This document shows, one piece after another, positions 6,326 through 12,822 of a stretch of DNA of 12,822 nt (position 1 is its first letter; each line of letters opens with the position of its first letter). The stretch is from Gammaproteobacteria bacterium. Its GTDB lineage: Bacteria > Pseudomonadota > Gammaproteobacteria > Granulosicoccales > Granulosicoccaceae. Below the pieces are notes generated by a model. The model did not search any database. It was not told the DNA's origin and saw only the letters and a program-made list of their open reading frames with translations. Where the stretch lies: the NCBI GenBank assembly GCA_019634245.1, contig JAHQVR010000247.1, positions 1 to 12,822 on the forward strand, written 5' to 3'. The position numbers and the translations under genes are program-made.

Positions 6326-7242
6326 CTAATTAAACCTGCTGCTGTTGCGATAGCGAAATGACCCAGTGCCACTATATTCTCTTCGGCGCGCTTGCTAGCC
6401 TGCCCGATAGCACTGAGCGCTTTTTCATAACGATCGGCAAGATCATTTCGGCCGACGATAATGAGGGGTTCCGCAGCGGTGGTCCGTTCCGTTGCGCCAC
6501 GAATTTCGGCACCGATGAGCATACCGGAGAGGTAATCCGAAACAGTTTCTTCTTTGATTTTGCCAAATAATGGCCGTGTACGAACATGAAATAAGTTGTG
6601 CAGTAGTTGTGATCCTGCATCATAACCATGGCGCACACCTTCGATAAATTGTTTTTCAGCAAACGTGCTTGCAGACATTAAAGCGCCGAGAATGGTGTGT
6701 TTGGACAGTGCCTCATACACTTCACCACTCATAAAGGTTGAGAAATCCTGGATGCTGCCGTCACCACCGCTCACCCACTTACTGTGGGTGCCGGGCATGA
6801 CGAATGTCCCATTGGTGATACCGGTGTGTATGGCACCGACAATTTGAGTCTCCTCCCCGCGAATGACATCCGGAGCGCCCTCATGCTCAACCGTTACTCC
6901 GTTCATTAGATGCAGTGTTAAACCCTGCTTAGTGGTCAATGGTACTAGGCTGTTGGCCAATGCTTCGGCATTCGTTGGTAGCGGTTGATACGGGGTTTCT
7001 AGCCACCCATTGCGGCTGGTGATCATGCCTGAGGCTATTACTGGTAGCTCGCGTTGGTCAAACCATGGATTCAGTAGCTCTGTAAATACACCGTCAAAGT
7101 TCATTTCAGGCACACGCATGATACCTAGATCGGTGTTTTTTACATCGAGAATGCACCCCTGATGGTCGAGTAGGTAGGCACGTAGCGAAGATGTTCCCCA
7201 GTCAATACCGATAAGTGATGCGTTAGTGATATCCGGATTCAT
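6322..7242 (-). CDS. dgoK: 2-dehydro-3-deoxygalactonokinase
   Basis: The 306-residue product is a cytosolic kinase of the DgoK family that phosphorylates 2-dehydro-3-deoxy-galactonate at C6 with ATP, providing the DgoA substrate. The N-terminal phosphate-binding motif IGIDWGTSSLRAYLLD is characteristic, as are the ASGMITSRNGWLETPY block, the RGEETQI segment and the MPGTHSKWV motif followed by FMSGEVYEAL. The reading frame extends upstream to 7368, but that part is the regulator read in another frame. The ATG at 7242 gives normal family length and places the nucleotide-binding strand near the N-terminus. It overlaps the hxlR-type gene's end by 20 bp (7223-7242) and has no clear Shine-Dalgarno, suggesting coupling to the regulator. 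It overlaps dgoA by 4 bp. Confidence 0.92.
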   Translation of the reverse strand: MNPDITNASLIGIDWGTSSLRAYLLDHQGCILDVKNTDLGIMRVPEMNFDGVFTELLNPWFDQRELPVIASGMITSRNGWLETPYQPLPTNAEALANSLVPLTTKQGLTLHLMNGVTVEHEGAPDVIRGEETQIVGAIHTGITNGTFVMPGTHSKWVSGGDGSIQDFSTFMSGEVYEALSKHTILGALMSASTFAEKQFIEGVRHGYDAGSQLLHNLFHVRTRPLFGKIKEETVSDYLSGMLIGAEIRGATERTTAAEPLIIVGRNDLADRYEKALSAIGQASKRAEENIVALGHFAIATAAGLIR

Positions 7243-7573
7243 TTTCGATGTCGTGTTGTAGTTTTTCGAGTTCGTCCAGTATGGCCATAAATTTTTTGCC
7301 AAAGTCGGTGACGTGATACTCCACGCGAGGTGGCACTTCATTGAAAGCTTTTTTCTCCAAGATTCCAAAATCTGTGTTTTTTCTTAAACACTGGTTGAGC
7401 ACTTTCGTGGTTAATCCTTCTACGCTTCGAACCATTTCACCTGGTCTATTTATTCCACTGGCGAGCAGCTGGTAGATCGTCAAAGACCATTTGCACCCAT
7501 AGATAGTCTCAACCATCTGAGCACTCTTCGCGGGCGCACTTTTTCGTATAAATATTTTTTCCTTGTTTTTCAT
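7223..7573 (-). CDS. HxlR-family winged-helix transcriptional regulator
   Basis: The 116-residue product is a compact MarR-like winged-helix DNA-binding protein of the HxlR type. The marks are [12 protein letters not shown] (26-37), the recognition-helix stretch [21 protein letters not shown] (about 54-74), then the wing [16 protein letters not shown] (80-95). It is 116 residues, a normal length. As the first gene of the hxlR-dgoK-dgoA unit, divergent from the dehydrogenase-bicupin unit, it is the obvious candidate to control both from the shared 105-bp region. A signal cannot be deduced: one Cys (Cys27) is near the N-terminus, as in some redox-sensing members, and a second (Cys62) is in the recognition region. 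An HxlR protein inside a sugar-acid operon is unusual compared with the GntR-type DgoR of enteric bacteria. Confidence 0.9.
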   Translation of the reverse strand: MKNKEKIFIRKSAPAKSAQMVETIYGCKWSLTIYQLLASGINRPGEMVRSVEGLTTKVLNQCLRKNTDFGILEKKAFNEVPPRVEYHVTDFGKKFMAILDELEKLQHDIENESGYH

Positions 7574-7678
7574 AAAGATGAACCAAAAGGTACCTACCGC
7601 ACCACTTTGTGCTTACTTTTTATGGAGTCTAATGTCCGCTATTTTTCTCCTACATTATCACCCATAGAGAAAAATATA
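7574..7678. promoter_or_regulatory. Shared divergent control region with operator-like sequences
   Basis: This 105-bp region separates the two divergent transcription units. It contains the 8-bp palindrome AGGTACCT (7588-7595) and the inverted repeat GCAC-N6-GTGC (7599-7612). A weak plus-strand promoter can be proposed as TTGTGC (7608-7613) and TAATGT with a 17-bp spacer, so the second inverted repeat would overlap its -35. HxlR proteins bind short dyads in such positions, but the matches are my own reading and not a known consensus. Confidence 0.35.
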
Positions 7679-8452
7679 ATGAATTCTTCAATCATCGCAC
7701 TTATTGTTGGCGGCACCAGCGGAATGGGATTGGAAACCGCAAAGAAACTGGTCGCTTCAGGCATTAGCACTTCGATAATCGGGAATAATTCTCAAAAGCT
7801 AGAAACTGCGAAATCAGCGCTTTCCTCTATTGCAACCGCTGATGCGGTTGTCGACACGATTCAAGCTGATTTATATGAGCAGAAGGATGTCGATCGCATC
7901 ATCGAAGACCTTCAAAAAGAGACGAAGCACATTAAATACATGGTCAATGCAGCGGGTGCCTTCAACCCGAAACCCTTCACTGAGCACACAAAAGACGATT
8001 ACGACAGCTACGCGGATTTGAATCGGTCCACTTTCTTCATCAGCCAGGCGGTGGCCAACAATATGATCAAAAACGGAGGCGGATCCATTGTACATATAGG
8101 CTCCATGTGGGCCAAACAGGCGATTAAGGCGACGCCCTCTTCTGCGTACTCTATGGCTAAGGCCGGATTACACTCGTTAACACAACACATGGCGATGGAA
8201 TTAGCGGAAAATAACATCAGAGTAAATGCAGTATCCCCAGCAGTGGTCAAAACACCTATTTATGAGGCGTTCATTGAACCCTCTGATATCGATACTGCAT
8301 TGGCTGGTTTTAACGATTTTCATCCTATCGGACGAATTGGCACTCCGGAGGATGTCGCCAACAGCATTTTATTCTTGTTGCAAGACGATGCCAGTTGGGT
8401 AACAGGTGCCGTTTGGGATGTCGACGGCGGTATCATGGCTGGCAGAAATTAA
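7679..8452 (+). CDS. Short-chain dehydrogenase/reductase
   Basis: The 257-residue product is a classical SDR with an NAD(P)-binding Rossmann fold. The cofactor glycine motif is GGTSGMG (11-17), NAAG is at 90-93, and the catalytic set is Ser142, Tyr157 and Lys161 (YSMAK). The C-terminal part has [12 protein letters not shown] and the usual VDGG ending. It is a cytosolic oxidoreductase of sugars, polyols, hydroxy acids or similar alcohols. The absence of an acidic residue at the end of the second strand (IIGNNSQK) hints at NADP preference, but this is inference. I chose the ATG at 7679, which starts directly at the first beta strand; the frame is open back to 7607. It shares an operon with the bicupin (27 bp gap) and diverges from the dgoKA unit, so an upstream step in the same sugar-acid route is a reasonable guess. 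Confidence 0.88.
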   Translation: MNSSIIALIVGGTSGMGLETAKKLVASGISTSIIGNNSQKLETAKSALSSIATADAVVDTIQADLYEQKDVDRIIEDLQKETKHIKYMVNAAGAFNPKPFTEHTKDDYDSYADLNRSTFFISQAVANNMIKNGGGSIVHIGSMWAKQAIKATPSSAYSMAKAGLHSLTQHMAMELAENNIRVNAVSPAVVKTPIYEAFIEPSDIDTALAGFNDFHPIGRIGTPEDVANSILFLLQDDASWVTGAVWDVDGGIMAGRN

Positions 8453-8479
8453 ACCTACTCTCCGAATCGGACATTAGCA

Positions 8480-9142
8480 ATGACTACTTTGATCAATTCT
8501 GACTTTGAACAACGTGTTGTGATTCAACCCGAAGACTATCAATGGGTTGACTCCCCCATGAAAGGGGTCGAACGCATGATGTTGGATAGAATTGGTGACG
8601 AGGTAGCACGCGCGACATCCATTGTTCGTTATGAGCCGTACAGCGAATTCTCTTCTCACACCCACGGAGGGGGAGAAGAGTTTCTCGTGCTAGAGGGAGT
8701 TTTTGCCGACGAACACCAAGCGTACAAACAGGGCTGCTATGTACGCAACCCTATCGGCACCGCTCACACGCCTCGGATAGGCGCAGAAGGCGCCACTATT
8801 TTCGTAAAATTGCATCAATTTAGTGAGGCCGATACCGAACAGAAAGTCATGGACACGTCAGATCAGTCATGGTTGCCGGGTCTGGTTGAAGGATTATCAG
8901 TGATGCCATTGCATGAGTTTGAAAATGAGCATGTAGCGTTAGTTAAGTGGGCCCCAAACACTCAGTTCAAGCAGCACCAACACTGGGGTGGCGAAGAAAT
9001 TTTAGTGCTTGAAGGTACCTTTCATGATGAGCATGGAAGTTACCCCAAGGGTTCGTGGCTCAGAAGCCCACACTTGAGTCAGCATTGCCCTTATACGCAG
9101 GAGGATGGCGCCGTCATATACGTGAAAACCGGACATCTATAG
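8480..9142 (+). CDS. ChrR-like bicupin (two tandem cupin domains)
   Basis: The 220-residue product consists of two repeated ChrR-type cupin domains. Domain 1 has SSHTHGGGEEFLVLEG (His60, His62, Glu66 or Glu67) with His96 in GTAHTP. Domain 2 has KQHQHWGGEEILVLEG (His166, His168, Glu172 or Glu173) with His202. Both therefore keep a full set of likely metal ligands. The ChrR cupin domain is known from the anti-sigma factor ChrR, but this protein lacks the N-terminal zinc-binding anti-sigma domain, so an anti-sigma role is not supported. It may be a metal-dependent enzyme or stabiliser of the pathway, such as a sugar isomerase or lyase (inference). It follows the SDR after 27 bp with only a weak ribosome binding site, probably in one transcript. 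Confidence 0.85.
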   Translation: MTTLINSDFEQRVVIQPEDYQWVDSPMKGVERMMLDRIGDEVARATSIVRYEPYSEFSSHTHGGGEEFLVLEGVFADEHQAYKQGCYVRNPIGTAHTPRIGAEGATIFVKLHQFSEADTEQKVMDTSDQSWLPGLVEGLSVMPLHEFENEHVALVKWAPNTQFKQHQHWGGEEILVLEGTFHDEHGSYPKGSWLRSPHLSQHCPYTQEDGAVIYVKTGHL

Positions 9143-9161
9143 TTCAGAATTACCGAGACTC

Positions 9162-9173
9162 AAGCACGTGCTT
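9162..9173. repeat. Perfect 12-bp palindrome AAGCACGTGCTT
   Basis: This palindrome lies in the 171-bp convergent spacer between the bicupin and iolB ends, 20 bp after the bicupin stop. As a hairpin it would have only a four-base-pair stem, so it is a poor terminator. The rest of the spacer (9143-9313) shows no gene. Confidence 0.4.
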
Positions 9174-9313
9174 ATTTGCGCAGATGTGTGCGTAGCTGAA
9201 GCCTGAGCCCTGTGGCTGACACATAAGACGAATTAGATTTTTGATTAAATCGGTGATTACAACTGGTTTAGAGCCCAATCCAAGTCATGGCTAACAAAGC
9301 GCGTTTTAATTTC

Positions 9314-10126
9314 TTAGCCGTCTCGCTGCATAATCCATTCGACTTCAGGTGCTGCTACAAATCGCCATTTTCGTAAGGGTCCTGCCATGACGTTTAAGTA
9401 GTACATCTCAAATCCATACGGAGCCGCACACGGGTGATGACCGCGAGGGACCAGTACGACGTCGCCGTTGGATACCGCCATGGTCTCGTCGAGTTGCTTA
9501 TCATCGGTATAAACACGCTGGATGCCAAAGCCGTCAGCTGGGTTTAGTCGGTGGTAGTAGGTTTCTTCCAAATAGGTGATCCGAGGATAGTCATCTTCAT
9601 CGTGTCGGTGGCTCGGAAACGACGACCAGTGACCGGCGGGTGTAAAGACCTCTGTGACGAGCAATGAATCCGCATAGTCTTCGTGCTCCATCGCGATATT
9701 GTTGATATAGCGGGTATTGCTACCCTTACCGCGCTCTGTCAGAGAGATACCGTCCGGCCCTATCAGACGCGCCGCATGGCCGCCTTTACCCGGGGCTGAG
9801 CATACAGCAATGATGCAATCAGTTTCAGCTTTAGCGGTCCAATTTGTGCCGTTGGGGAGATACAAACAGTGCGGTGGTGTCTTTTCAAAGACATCCATTC
9901 GTTCTCCTAGACACCCCCAGTCTTGATCAGCGCCGTGGATGTGGGCTTTACCTTCGACCATCACCAAAATTACTTCGTTATCATCTGTAGCTTCTGTGGC
10001 AGTTTCACCTTGTGCTAAGTGATACAGGGAGAAGCCCACATAACGCCAACCCGCATCAGCAGGAGTAATCTGATGGACTTTGCCTCGGTTACCGAAGGGT
10101 TTTCGCAATAGATTTGGCACGTGCAT
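9314..10126 (-). CDS. iolB: 5-deoxy-glucuronate isomerase IolB
   Basis: The 270-residue product is IolB of myo-inositol catabolism, a bicupin that isomerises 5-deoxy-glucuronate to 5-dehydro-2-deoxy-gluconate. The strongly conserved metal-binding centre reads FPSHRHD (170-176), followed by YLEETYYHRL (185-194), and GHHPCAAPYG (229-238) is the last ligand region. The C-terminal MYYLNVMAGP is also typical. The start is the ATG at 10126, giving the usual family length; the frame is open to a TTG at 10177 that has no support. It is the last gene of the minus-strand run MFS-iolG-iolB, 82 bp after iolG. The other inositol genes iolC, iolD and iolE are not in the window. No strong Shine-Dalgarno is visible. 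Confidence 0.94.
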   Translation of the reverse strand: MHVPNLLRKPFGNRGKVHQITPADAGWRYVGFSLYHLAQGETATEATDDNEVILVMVEGKAHIHGADQDWGCLGERMDVFEKTPPHCLYLPNGTNWTAKAETDCIIAVCSAPGKGGHAARLIGPDGISLTERGKGSNTRYINNIAMEHEDYADSLLVTEVFTPAGHWSSFPSHRHDEDDYPRITYLEETYYHRLNPADGFGIQRVYTDDKQLDETMAVSNGDVVLVPRGHHPCAAPYGFEMYYLNVMAGPLRKWRFVAAPEVEWIMQRDG

Positions 10127-10208
10127 TGACTCGGTCGTTTGTTTTAAAAAGGAACGGAAAATACCGCTTAAACACAATGAGAATTGTTTTTAATGTACCA
10201 GTTCAGGA

Positions 10209-11210
10209 CTAAAAAAATTCAGCGAACTTAACTGGTCGACCCAGCTCCATAGATTGAACCGCAGCCTCAGCCATAGCCAGCGCGGCAACACCATCATTCA
10301 ACGTCACCGGCGGTTCGATGCCTGCGCTTATCGCAGATACGAACGCAGACCATTCGGCTTGATATGCTGGCATATATCGTTCGAGGAAAAAGTACATGGG
10401 TTTTGCCCCTGTAACGCCCTCGTTTGTCGATTTAACCACGGAGGATTCGAGCAGATTGTTGGCTTGTAGAAGACCTTCTGAACCTAACAATTCCATTCTT
10501 TGATCGTAGCCGTACACTGCTCGCCTTGAGTTTTTGATGACAGCAATCATGCCATTGGCATACGCCATTGTGGCAACAGCGGTATCGACATCGCCAGCCT
10601 CACCGATTTTTGGATCAACGATTGCGCTGCCCGTGGCTGAAACGGTTTCTGGCGTTGTTCCGAGAATAAAATTGGTCATGTCAAAATCATGCGCCATCAT
10701 GTCGCGAAATAATCCACCGGAGACTTTGACATAACTCAACGGGGGTGGCTCAGGATCAAAGGATGTGATCGACAGTAACTCTGCTTTACCGATCTCGCCG
10801 CGAGTGAGGGAGTTTTTTAGCGTCTCGAAATTTGGATCGAATCGGCGGTTGAATCCGATCATGACGGGCTGGCCCGTTTTATTGGCAGCGTCTCGACAAG
10901 CTTGTGCACGCTCCAAGCTCAAATCGACCGGCTTTTCGCACAACACCGCTTTGCCAGCGGAGGTTGCAGCCTCTATCAGGTCAGCATGAGTATCGGTGGA
11001 GCTGGCGATCAGGACTGCATCGATAGCTGAATCGTTGATGATGTCTGTCGAACTTCGAACGGATGAGCCGTATTCTTCTGCTAGTTTTTCCGCATTGTCT
11101 GTGACCACATCAGACACAGCAGTAAGTTCACTGCCAGGGTGCGCTGTGATCGCACGGGCGTGCACTTTGCCGATTCGTCCAGCGCCAAGTAATCCGACTT
11201 TTAGCACCAT
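10209..11210 (-). CDS. iolG: Inositol 2-dehydrogenase-like Gfo/Idh/MocA oxidoreductase
   Basis: The 333-residue product is an NAD-dependent Gfo/Idh/MocA dehydrogenase, most likely oxidising myo-inositol to 2-keto-myo-inositol, the first catabolic step. The Rossmann motif is GLLGAGRIGKVHAR (6-19), and the substrate/cofactor Lys93 is in CEKP. The catalytic pair is in SGGLFRDMMAHDFDM (164-178), where Asp170 and His174 keep the spacing of Bacillus subtilis IolG (Asp172, His176). NRRFDPNF (121-128) is also typical. The ATG at 11210 is supported by GGAG a few bases upstream (TGGAGAGATC). It is followed by iolB and preceded by the MFS gene after 121 bp. The exact inositol isomer (myo-, scyllo- or chiro-) cannot be read from the sequence, but the neighbouring iolB supports this pathway. 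Confidence 0.85.
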   Translation of the reverse strand: MVLKVGLLGAGRIGKVHARAITAHPGSELTAVSDVVTDNAEKLAEEYGSSVRSSTDIINDSAIDAVLIASSTDTHADLIEAATSAGKAVLCEKPVDLSLERAQACRDAANKTGQPVMIGFNRRFDPNFETLKNSLTRGEIGKAELLSITSFDPEPPPLSYVKVSGGLFRDMMAHDFDMTNFILGTTPETVSATGSAIVDPKIGEAGDVDTAVATMAYANGMIAVIKNSRRAVYGYDQRMELLGSEGLLQANNLLESSVVKSTNEGVTGAKPMYFFLERYMPAYQAEWSAFVSAISAGIEPPVTLNDGVAALAMAEAAVQSMELGRPVKFAEFF

Positions 11211-11296
11211 GATCTCTCCACAGAGGGTTGTTGTTTTAGTGGGGGTACCTTAAGCAAGTTTGTAGGTGTGGGCAATATCAAAATGGTTCTAATAGT

Positions 11297-11312
11297 GGCA
11301 TCTTTAGATGCC
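11297..11312. promoter_or_regulatory. Inverted repeat GGCATCTTTAGATGCC, possible iolG operator
   Basis: Two perfect 7-bp arms are separated by two bases, 87 bp before the iolG start and 20 bp after the MFS stop. The loop is too short for a stable hairpin terminator and no T-run follows, so a protein-binding site is more likely. If it is an operator, iolG would have its own regulated promoter within the MFS-iolG-iolB run. The regulator is unknown. Confidence 0.4.
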
Positions 11313-11331
11313 TGTGACATTAATCATGGAC

Positions 11332-12405
11332 TCAGTCGCTAAGCATCCAATAGAGCAGACCCGCGGCTAGCGCCAGAGCTACCATCCCATGCTGAAATTC
11401 AGCAGATAGATAGGTCAGTAGGAAACCAGTGGCCAATGGGCCGCTAGAGGCTCCTATGTCACGCCAGGTTTGCATGCGTGCCAGCGGCCCCAGTGCATCT
11501 TCCTCATCAGTCAGCTGCTGTGCAATCACGGCTGGCCCAAGGGAAGCCAGTGCGCCCCGAAAGAGTAGCATCACCAAAGCGCCAATGACTGTAATTCCGA
11601 CAGCTACACCCACAAAGCCCAGCATCGTCAACACAGCGGCCACCAAGAACACGCGACGAGCACCTACTCGATCAGCGATCCAACCAAATAAAGGAGCTGC
11701 AATCGCCTCGCCGAAGTGTCGCATCGCTAACAGTGCCCCCCCACTCATCACGGCCACTGACAGTTCTGTGCTTCTGGCGAAAATCAGAGTAATCGAAATC
11801 GCAAACACGCCATCGACACCGTAGCCTTGCAAGAAGAAGAACACGTCGATGGGTTTTGGCTTTGAAAGAGAGGCAGGTGTTGTGGGCTTTTCCGTTGGCT
11901 TAACACCCTTTGGGAGATTCAATGCGATCAGTATGGAAAGTGCTGTGGGCACAGCCAGTATCAGAAAAACGGAATTTGGGCCTACCCTTCCTACGAGCCA
12001 GGTGCCGAAGAGCAAAGCGAGGATTGGCCCGATTCTTTGTATTGCCTGACCCACGCCTACACGCGTGCCGGCACTGGCGCGAAACGCGATGGCATACGAC
12101 AACGTGGCTAGCACTAGAATGGCATAGGTAATACCCCAGAGAATACGAGCCACTAACATCATGGCAGGCCCGTGGCTGATGCCGTACAGCGCTGTTGACA
12201 CAGTCGCGATGACCGCCGCTGCAATGCAGATGTTGCGCACCCCTATTGCATGGGTTAAGCGTGCGATCAGGCCATAGGCAAACACCCGCACAATGCGATT
12301 GGCTGATAGCATCACGCCCACCCACGCAAGCGTCAATCCAAAGTGCGATGCATAGGCTGGCAAAACCGCGTATAAAAGTGCGTCGCCAAGCAAGGCCAGT
12401 GACAT
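11332..12405 (-). CDS. Major facilitator superfamily transporter
   Basis: The product from the ATG at 12405 has 357 residues and is an inner-membrane transporter with many hydrophobic helices in two halves. The loop between them is a basic stretch around LPKGVKPTEKPTTPASLSKP. Motif-A-like loops are visible as GLIARLTHAIGVRN in the first half and GWIADRVGARR in the second. The cytoplasmic ends are basic, as expected. As the first gene of the minus-strand run with iolG and iolB, it is a candidate inositol (or sugar) importer, though export cannot be excluded. The ATG at 12405 cuts into the first helix: the frame continues upstream with TKEDTGWGAIIGSSSI before a stop at 12478-12480. The true start is therefore probably a rare codon such as ATT at 12459 (see findings). 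Confidence 0.83.
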   Translation of the reverse strand: MSLALLGDALLYAVLPAYASHFGLTLAWVGVMLSANRIVRVFAYGLIARLTHAIGVRNICIAAAVIATVSTALYGISHGPAMMLVARILWGITYAILVLATLSYAIAFRASAGTRVGVGQAIQRIGPILALLFGTWLVGRVGPNSVFLILAVPTALSILIALNLPKGVKPTEKPTTPASLSKPKPIDVFFFLQGYGVDGVFAISITLIFARSTELSVAVMSGGALLAMRHFGEAIAAPLFGWIADRVGARRVFLVAAVLTMLGFVGVAVGITVIGALVMLLFRGALASLGPAVIAQQLTDEEDALGPLARMQTWRDIGASSGPLATGFLLTYLSAEFQHGMVALALAAGLLYWMLSD

Positions 12406-12459
12406 AATCGAGGACGAGCCGATGATCGCACCCCACCCGGTGTCCTCTTTGGTAGAAAT

Positions 12460-12715
12460 ATTGATATTCCTCGGCAGTTAGCGATGTCTCTTCTGAAGGA
12501 TAACTTACTCTTCATTATTACGTGGAGAAAGAGCTGAGTGGCCGATGTGTGAGTATTAAATAAATTCTTTGGTCGCCAAGAAGTGGTATTTATAACATTG
12601 ACTGCTCACTGAAGAATTGGCGTAGGGCAGAATTGGAATGTTTCTTGGGCAATTATGATCTGAACAAATTGGATTCATCAGTGAAAAATTATCTGTTTCC
12701 AACGAAGAGTGTGCG
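12460..12715. other. Divergent intergenic region, MFS gene to kinase-like gene
   Basis: This region of about 255 bp should hold both divergent promoters. For the plus-strand gene, TTGGAA (12633-12638) and TATGAT (12654-12659) form a weak pair with a short 15-bp spacer. A TTGACT at 12598-12603 has no matching -10. For the minus strand, TTGGCG with TAATAC about 16 bp on is weak. I see no strong operator. Confidence 0.3.
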
Positions 12716-12822
12716 ATGACGGAATCGCTAAACAGTAGATGCCGTGATCTGCTCGTCGAGCTAAAACTTATGGCTTATGACGATCCTCTCGAAACCACCT
12801 CGCTAACCGGGGGTGTAGCAGA
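12716..12822 (+). CDS. Start of a phosphotransferase (APH-like kinase) gene
   Basis: Only the first 35 codons are in the window. The translation begins MTESLNSRCRDLLVE and continues to SLTGGVA at the edge. The LTGGV segment resembles the glycine-rich nucleotide loop at the N-terminus of aminoglycoside-phosphotransferase-type small-molecule kinases, which often read LTGGVSSD. A GAAGAG ribosome binding site lies 7 nt before the ATG, which supports the start. It is divergent from the MFS transporter. A kinase next to inositol genes could act in the same pathway, but too little is visible to be sure of even the family. Confidence 0.55.
   Translation, partial: MTESLNSRCRDLLVELKLMAYDDPLETTSLTGGVA

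Noticed and set aside
11429..11824. 131-codon plus-strand frame opposite the MFS gene
   Set aside because: It is rich in Ala, Pro, Ser and Thr, as expected from the antisense of a hydrophobic transporter, and has no family match.
11900..12436. 178-codon minus-strand frame overlapping the MFS gene
   Set aside because: It is an off-frame reading of the MFS gene with many His, Cys and Arg residues; the MFS frame itself has clear family motifs.

Overview
The window looks like chromosomal DNA of a Gram-negative bacterium, most likely a heterotrophic, probably marine gammaproteobacterium. This is inferred from family content: a DsrC/TusE-type protein, a ChrR-like bicupin, a phytanoyl-CoA-dioxygenase-family hydroxylase, an omega-6-type fatty acid desaturase and compact sugar-acid and inositol operons. 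GC content is intermediate by eye. I saw no rRNA, tRNA, CRISPR array, transposase or phage gene, and no species can be named from the sequence alone.

Layout. Positions 1-470 hold the N-terminal part of a PhyH-family dioxygenase on the minus strand; its C-terminus lies outside the window. Positions 471-1215 are gene-poor and contain a four-copy tandem array of a 56-bp unit (685-902). A membrane fatty acid desaturase follows on the plus strand (1216-2238), preceded by an 18-bp inverted repeat. A malate/lactate-dehydrogenase-2-family oxidoreductase (minus) and a small four-helix membrane protein (plus) are divergent around 3400. After about 500 bp without a convincing gene comes a YugP-type membrane zinc metallopeptidase (plus, 4319-5041). 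A short convergent spacer with two kinds of repeats separates it from a DsrC-like protein (minus) that lacks the terminal catalytic cysteine.

The best-defined metabolic module is at 5705-9142. On the minus strand an HxlR-type regulator, 2-dehydro-3-deoxygalactonokinase (dgoK) and 2-dehydro-3-deoxy-6-phosphogalactonate aldolase (dgoA) overlap end to end as one operon. Diverging from it across about 105 bp is a second two-gene unit, a short-chain dehydrogenase and a ChrR-like bicupin. DgoK phosphorylates 2-keto-3-deoxy-galactonate and DgoA cleaves the product to pyruvate and glyceraldehyde 3-phosphate. The divergent dehydrogenase may act upstream on a sugar or sugar acid, with the HxlR protein controlling both units; this link is inferred from arrangement.

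The right end (9314-12405, all minus) carries part of a myo-inositol utilisation cluster: an MFS transporter, an IolG-type inositol 2-dehydrogenase and IolB (5-deoxy-glucuronate isomerase). IolC, IolD and IolE are not in the window. A partial kinase-like (aminoglycoside-phosphotransferase-type) gene starts divergently at 12716 and runs off the end.

The points most worth a second look are the DsrC homologue that keeps only one of the two redox cysteines, the hxlR-dgoKA/SDR-bicupin divergon, the operator-like inverted repeats before the desaturase and iolG, the 56-bp repeat array, and the apparent non-ATG start of the MFS transporter. No single feature proves a wholly new system.
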